From assembly GCA_037576215.1 (NCBI GenBank), contig JBANDB010000009.1:992001-1056000 (forward strand): a stretch of DNA of 64,000 bases. Direction: 5' to 3'. Of this stretch, positions 59,895 through 64,000 are shown in pieces. Origin of the DNA: Armillaria gallica (Eukaryota > Basidiomycota > Agaricomycetes > Agaricales > Physalacriaceae). Below the pieces are notes generated by a model. That model had not been told where the DNA came from, made no database searches, and saw nothing but the letters and a program-made list of their open reading frames with translations. Positions within the stretch are counted from its first letter, which is position 1, and every line of letters starts with the position of its first letter. The position numbers were made by a program, and so were the translations under genes.

Positions 59895-60348
59895 TCATAG
59901 TTCCAGGTGACCTGGATACGACCGGACGTCAAGAGAAGCGAGTTCCTGGAATGCGGACGACGAGAGATCAATCCCATTAATGCCACAGCCAGGGCAAAGG
60001 TCCCCAATGGTGGCGTCAACGAAGTTGCCATTGTCTAAAGGAGTATACAATCAGCGCAGTGCAGAAATTTGAGGGATTAGACATACAGTTCACACCGATG
60101 TGCTGCCAGCAGTGCGCCCCTCCAGCATACTGGTTGCTGGAGAGTGTGACAATGTGGTCGGAGTTCTGCATGGGCGCACCACAGGCTCCGAAATTACCGT
60201 TGGGATCGTACCAGGTGGCTGAAAGATGTTGTGAGTACGGCCTCAGAAAATAACTGTAGCAGGAGCGCATACCATCCCTGGTGAACGCGTTGACCATGCC
60301 GATGGACAAAGCCAATGCAGCGATGACAGATTGCTTGAGAGAGAACAT
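59895..60348 (-). CDS. Expansin-like DPBB secreted protein, copy K, with frameshifted C-terminus
   Basis: Mirror copy of the gene at 62750-63206. Exons 60273-60348, 60087-60218, 59895-60034. The signal peptide MFSLKQSVIAALALSIGMVN and the barrel (ATWYDPNGNFGACG, GDLCPGCGINGIDLSSSAF) are the same as in copy L. The third exon has one extra base (GACGTCCGG at about 59930 in minus reading; copy L has GACGTCGG). This shifts the frame after ASLDV, so the last strand GRIQVTWNYE becomes an unrelated decapeptide ending at TGA (59895-59897). Because the last strand closes the barrel, the product is probably misfolded. The C-terminal change could be a sequencing error. Confidence 0.8.
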
Positions 60349-60417
60349 TGTAGAAAAGTTGAGTATTTGAAAGACTTGCGGGTTATCGAATGATGATATG
60401 GAGAGAGTATTTGATGC

Positions 60418-60424
60418 TTTTATA
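60418..60424 (-). promoter_or_regulatory. TATA box of copy K
   Basis: TATAAAA on the minus strand, 70-76 bp before the ATG at 60348. Its mirror image is in the right arm. Confidence 0.6.
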
Positions 60425-61378
60425 GCTACTCGCTGGCTCGAAAGAGACGGAAATTATGAGAGAGCAGAGTTGCAACTTGGGACTAGCATGATGCGCCCAA
60501 TATCACGAAAGAGACACCAATTCAAAAGCAGCACGAGATCGATGCGATACGGTACAGTTAATTCACCAAAACAGGCCCAAGACCGTAAGACCGAGCGCGA
60601 GCGAAAACCAATAAAAGATATGATGGTACCAGGTGTTTGGAATCTTTATTGTCCGAATGGAACAGGGTCGATTTTCGGAATGCCAGTGAAAAGCTTCAGG
60701 CTTTAAGCTTAAGCTCAACAGTACCAGAAAGTCTGTCTAAAAATCAAAATAATGATAGTCCGACTCGACAACGAAATGGGTTTTCACACAGTGATGGATA
60801 ATGTGGACTCGGGGGTTTGAGCTAGAAATAAAGACGCAATGCGTAGGCACCAAGTACCAAAAAAGAGAGAGAAACACAGCATCGCGCTAAGTATACATTA
60901 TTAGCTAGCCCAAGCAGATATCTAGAACTCGCGAGGACCGAAAGGAGAAGATCCATGCTTGACTGCCGCCCTTTGGAACGTCCATACATCGCATCCGCAT
61001 AAAGTGGAATTCAGAAGGGCGTAGCGAAATTATACCGCCACAGAGCGAATCAAGTACTCTGTTTTTAGGAATCAACACAAAAAATGAGGTCTAGTCCAAG
61101 ACCATGGGTAATAGATATTATGTACTGATTTCGGTCCTTTGAGAAGAAGGGGAAGTTCAATACAGAGATTTGAATTTCCGGAAACTTCACCGAGATGTCC
61201 AAAGGGCAGCATTACAATGACATGATGAGGGTGCAAACGCGTTGTCAAAATATTTAGATATTAAATAAGGAAGGCACACGTACCACGTGATAGATTCACT
61301 TCAGAGCCTGGCCCTGTACGTTGGTTATAACAGCCTAGTTCAGTTTCGTTTGGCAGCTACAAATTCAAGGTTGCACGG

Positions 61379-61721
61379 ATGACTCTCATGGATATTCTAT
61401 GGGTCTGGAGCGATCTAAATTTCTTCTACCTTCTGCGGACTCGGTGATACAATTGGCTGGACCGATTCGTACCTTCAATCCTAGCTGAGACTCGGACCCG
61501 AGTTCATTTACTGCTTTCGTTCCGGCAATATATTTCGGTCAGTTCACCCGCTGTTCAGCAACAAGTCGCTTGCCGACGATCTACTACTGATCAGCGCTTC
61601 AGCGGCCATGCGTGGGCAAGCAGCGGGTATCCCAGCTTCGGCAGCATCAGTCATATGGCAGCAGCAAGCTGCCAAGGACCCTGGTCGAGCGTCTGGACCA
61701 ACCATATTCGTCGAGGCTTTC
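61379..61721. other. Spacer (loop) of the palindrome
   Basis: About 340 bp between the arms. It is similar to 57318-57600, the DNA between the SET gene and copy J. No gene was recognised. Confidence 0.75.
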
Positions 61722-62673
61722 CCGTGCAACCTTGAATTTGTAGCTGCCAAACGAAACTGAACTAGGCTGTTATAACCAACGTACAGGGCCAGGCTCTGAA
61801 GTGAATCTATCACGTGGTACGTGTGCCTTCCTTATTTAATATCTAAATATTTTGACAACGCGTTTGCACCCTCATCATGTCATTGTAATGCTGCCCTTTG
61901 GACATCTCGGTGAAGTTTCCGGAAATTCAAATCTCTGTATTGAACTTCCCCTTCTTCTCAAAGGACCGAAATCAGTACATAATATCTATTACCCATGGTC
62001 TTGGACTAGACCTCATTTTTTGTGTTGATTCCTAAAAACAGAGTACTTGATTCGCTCTGTGGCGGTATAATTTCGCTACGCCCTTCTGAATTCCACTTTA
62101 TGCGGATGCGATGTATGGACGTTCCAAAGGGCGGCAGTCAAGCATGGATCTTCTCCTTTCGGTCCTCGCGAGTTCTAGATATCTGCTTGGGCTAGCTAAT
62201 AATGTATACTTAGCGCGATGCTGTGTTTCTCTCTCTTTTGGTACTTGGTGCCTACGCATTGCGTCTTTATTTCTAGCTCAAACCCCCGAGTCCACATTAT
62301 CCATCACTGTGTGAAAACCCATTTCGTTGTCGAGTCGGACTATCATTATTTTGATTTTTAGACAGACTTTCTGGTACTGTTGAGCTTAAGCTTAAAGCCT
62401 GAAGCTTTTCACTGGCATTCTGAAAATCGACCCTGTTCCATTCGGACAATAAAGATTCCAAACACCTGGTACCATCATATCTTTTATTGGTTTTCGCTCG
62501 CGCTCGGTCTTACGGTCTTGGGCCTGTTTTGGTGAATTAACTGTACCGTATCGCATCGATCTCGTGCTGCTTTTGAATTGGTGTCTCTTTCGTGATATTG
62601 GGCGCATCATGCTAGTCCCAAGTTGCAACTCTGCTCTCTCATAATTTCCGTCTCTTTCGAGCCAGCGAGTAGC

Positions 62674-62680
62674 TATAAAA
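62674..62680 (+). promoter_or_regulatory. TATA box of copy L
   Basis: TATAAAA lies 76 bp before the ATG at 62750. Confidence 0.65.
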
Positions 62681-62749
62681 GCATCAAATACTCTCTCCAT
62701 ATCATCATTCGATAACCCGCAAGTCTTTCAAATACTCAACTTTTCTACA

Positions 62750-63206
62750 ATGTTCTCTCTCAAGCAATCTGTCATCGCTGCATTGGCTTTGTCCATCGGC
62801 ATGGTCAACGCGTTCACCAGGGATGGTATGCGCTCCTGCTACAGTTATTTTCTGAGGCCGTACTCACAACATCTTTCAGCCACCTGGTACGATCCCAACG
62901 GTAATTTCGGAGCCTGTGGTGCGCCCATGCAGAACTCCGACCACATTGTCACACTCTCCAGCGACCAGTATGCTGGAGGGGCGCACTGCTGGCAGCACAT
63001 CGGTGTGAACTGTATGTCTAATCCCTCAAATTTCTGCACTGCGCTGATTGTATACTCCTTTAGACAATGGCAACTTCGTTGACGCCACCATTGGGGACCT
63101 TTGCCCTGGCTGTGGCATTAATGGGATTGATCTCTCGTCGTCCGCATTCCAGGAACTCGCTTCTCTTGACGTCGGTCGTATCCAGGTCACCTGGAACTAT
63201 GAGTAG
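62750..63206 (+). CDS. Expansin-like DPBB secreted protein, copy L (116 aa)
   Basis: Three phase-checked exons: 62750-62825, 62880-63011, 63064-63206. The signal peptide is MFSLKQSVIAALALSIGMVN with cleavage after NA. The mature single-domain double-psi beta-barrel has ATWYDPNGNFGACG, QNSDHIVTLSSDQY, the DATIGDLCPGC box with the conserved Asp, GINGIDLSSSAF and the closing strand IQVTWNYE. The family is the RlpA-like/expansin fold, close to basidiomycete loosenins that act on cellulose- or pectin-rich walls. It differs from copy K by one residue in the barrel (Asp for Asn in SSDQY) plus the frameshift, so it is the intact member of the palindrome pair. Intron positions equal those of copy J. 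Confidence 0.92.
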
Positions 63207-64000
63207 AGTGTTCTGTACAGTTCAGTGGGAGTTCTAGTTCACCGTAGAACTTCCTTTCACCGTTGTAATACACTGTAGCCTTTGTTACCAAATTGTCTCT
63301 TAAGCAAAGATATTTTTGAGAATGTGCATCTTTCTGGCCCGTGATTTAATGAACACTTTTGACTTTAAATTACTAATATTCTCTTAAGAAACGATGGGAG
63401 GATACTTAATACTGCTGTGCTAGACGGACATGCTGCCGCAACATGGTTACGCACTGCTTCTTTCTTATTGACTGCGCTCGAAAGATGTCTTGTCTCTCTT
63501 ATGCTTTTCTATCTCATCTTTTTAACAGGAGGGGTACGAAGAAATTTCAGCGACGGCTCAAGAGAGTACTTATTCTAGGGGCTACATGATGCTTCGCTAA
63601 ATATTAACAAGGCTACAGCCTTTTTGTCGGGCATATAGACATCAGAATGATATTCGAGTTCTGTTTGAAGCTCGAGAATTGTATCCCGCATACCTCCTAT
63701 CGGCGAGGCAGATATCCTTACCCAAGATCAAATTCCTTCTGAATGACGATCATTTGGACGATGAGTCGTCCGGCAAACCGGGCCGGACAACAGGCGAGAG
63801 CAGTGATTTCAAATTCGTTTCAACCTCTCACATTAACACTCATTACAAAACAAGGTTTATGTTCGTCTTTGCCTCGAAATCTAGTCTAACAAGTAGCACG
63901 ATATCATAGGAATCATATGTTGGATCTTCCTCACAATCAATATCTATCCTCAACCTCGAGGGGCCGAATTCTTTGACCAAGAGGACTCAGGAATTTCGAG
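63207..64000. other. 3' flank of copy L and palindrome edge
   Basis: Mirrors 59150-59890. A short open frame at 63679-63909 is also present in the left arm on the opposite strand and is not considered a gene. Confidence 0.5.

Larger units (their letters stand above)
59150..61378. repeat. Left arm of a large palindrome
   Basis: Pairs with 61722-63945 in inverted orientation (left plus right coordinate is about 123098). Stretches compared (59890-60710, 60840-61378) are almost identical, with rare point changes and one or two single-base indels. Similarity falls in the outer 80 bp or so (59150-59230). Confidence 0.92.
61722..63945. repeat. Right arm of the palindrome
   Basis: Inverted partner of 59150-61378, containing copy L and its promoter. 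The window ends about 55 bp beyond it. Confidence 0.92.

Noticed and set aside
60398..60706. Open frame of 102 aa conserved in both palindrome arms (also 62392-62700 on the other strand)
   Set aside because: It is conserved only because the arms are near identical. It lies antisense over the TATA box and upstream DNA of the expansin-like genes and has no family motif.

Overview
The window is nuclear DNA from a filamentous basidiomycete, most likely a wood- or litter-decaying agaricomycete. The evidence is short (about 50 nt) GT-AG introns that cut genes into many tiny exons, a secreted class II manganese peroxidase, expansin-like double-psi beta-barrel proteins, a Zn2Cys6 regulator, an F-box protein, an RTA1-type membrane protein, a SET-domain protein and a large set of DUF6534-type seven-helix membrane proteins. 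No rRNA, tRNA or CRISPR locus was seen. All gene models were made by reading splice sites by eye. Models called phase-checked have exon lengths that add up to an open frame.

Layout. 1-3200: the edge of a probable hAT-like DNA transposon next to a LINE fragment with an intact endonuclease but no reverse transcriptase. 4.1-9.0 kb: two tandem DUF6534 genes, the first broken at splice sites. 9.4-10.7 kb (minus): a membrane-anchored coiled-coil protein with an inverted paralog at 25.4-26.7 kb. 12.6-14.0 kb: F-box protein. 14.6-16.9 kb (minus): Zn2Cys6 transcription factor. 17-20.9 kb: gene-poor with relics. 20.9-22.0 kb: MAK32-like PfkB protein. 27.4-29.2 kb (minus): manganese peroxidase, with a degenerate six-unit repeat array starting about 50-90 bp upstream of its ATG. 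30-35 kb: gene-poor, with decayed pieces of the coiled-coil family. 35.1-50.0 kb: four more DUF6534 genes. The last two lie in a tandem duplication of about 5.9 kb (41.28-47.12 and 47.13-53.14 kb), and each unit also carries a decayed coiled-coil-family gene. The second unit has gained a 0.53 kb MITE with TA target duplication. 53.4-54.75 kb: RTA1 gene. 55.6-57.1 kb: SET gene. 58.1-64 kb: three expansin-like genes, two of them in the arms of a palindrome with arms of about 2.2 kb.

How it fits together. The window is dominated by local duplication: tandem for DUF6534, inverted for the coiled-coil and expansin-like genes. The peroxidase and expansin-like proteins are secreted and would act on plant cell walls. 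The DUF6534, coiled-coil and RTA1 products are integral membrane proteins of unknown or poorly known role. The repeated neighbourhood of DUF6534 genes and coiled-coil-family genes or relics (9 kb, 32-35 kb, 44-45 kb, 50-51 kb) is the best candidate here for an undescribed functional pairing, but shared ancestry of duplicated blocks explains part of it.
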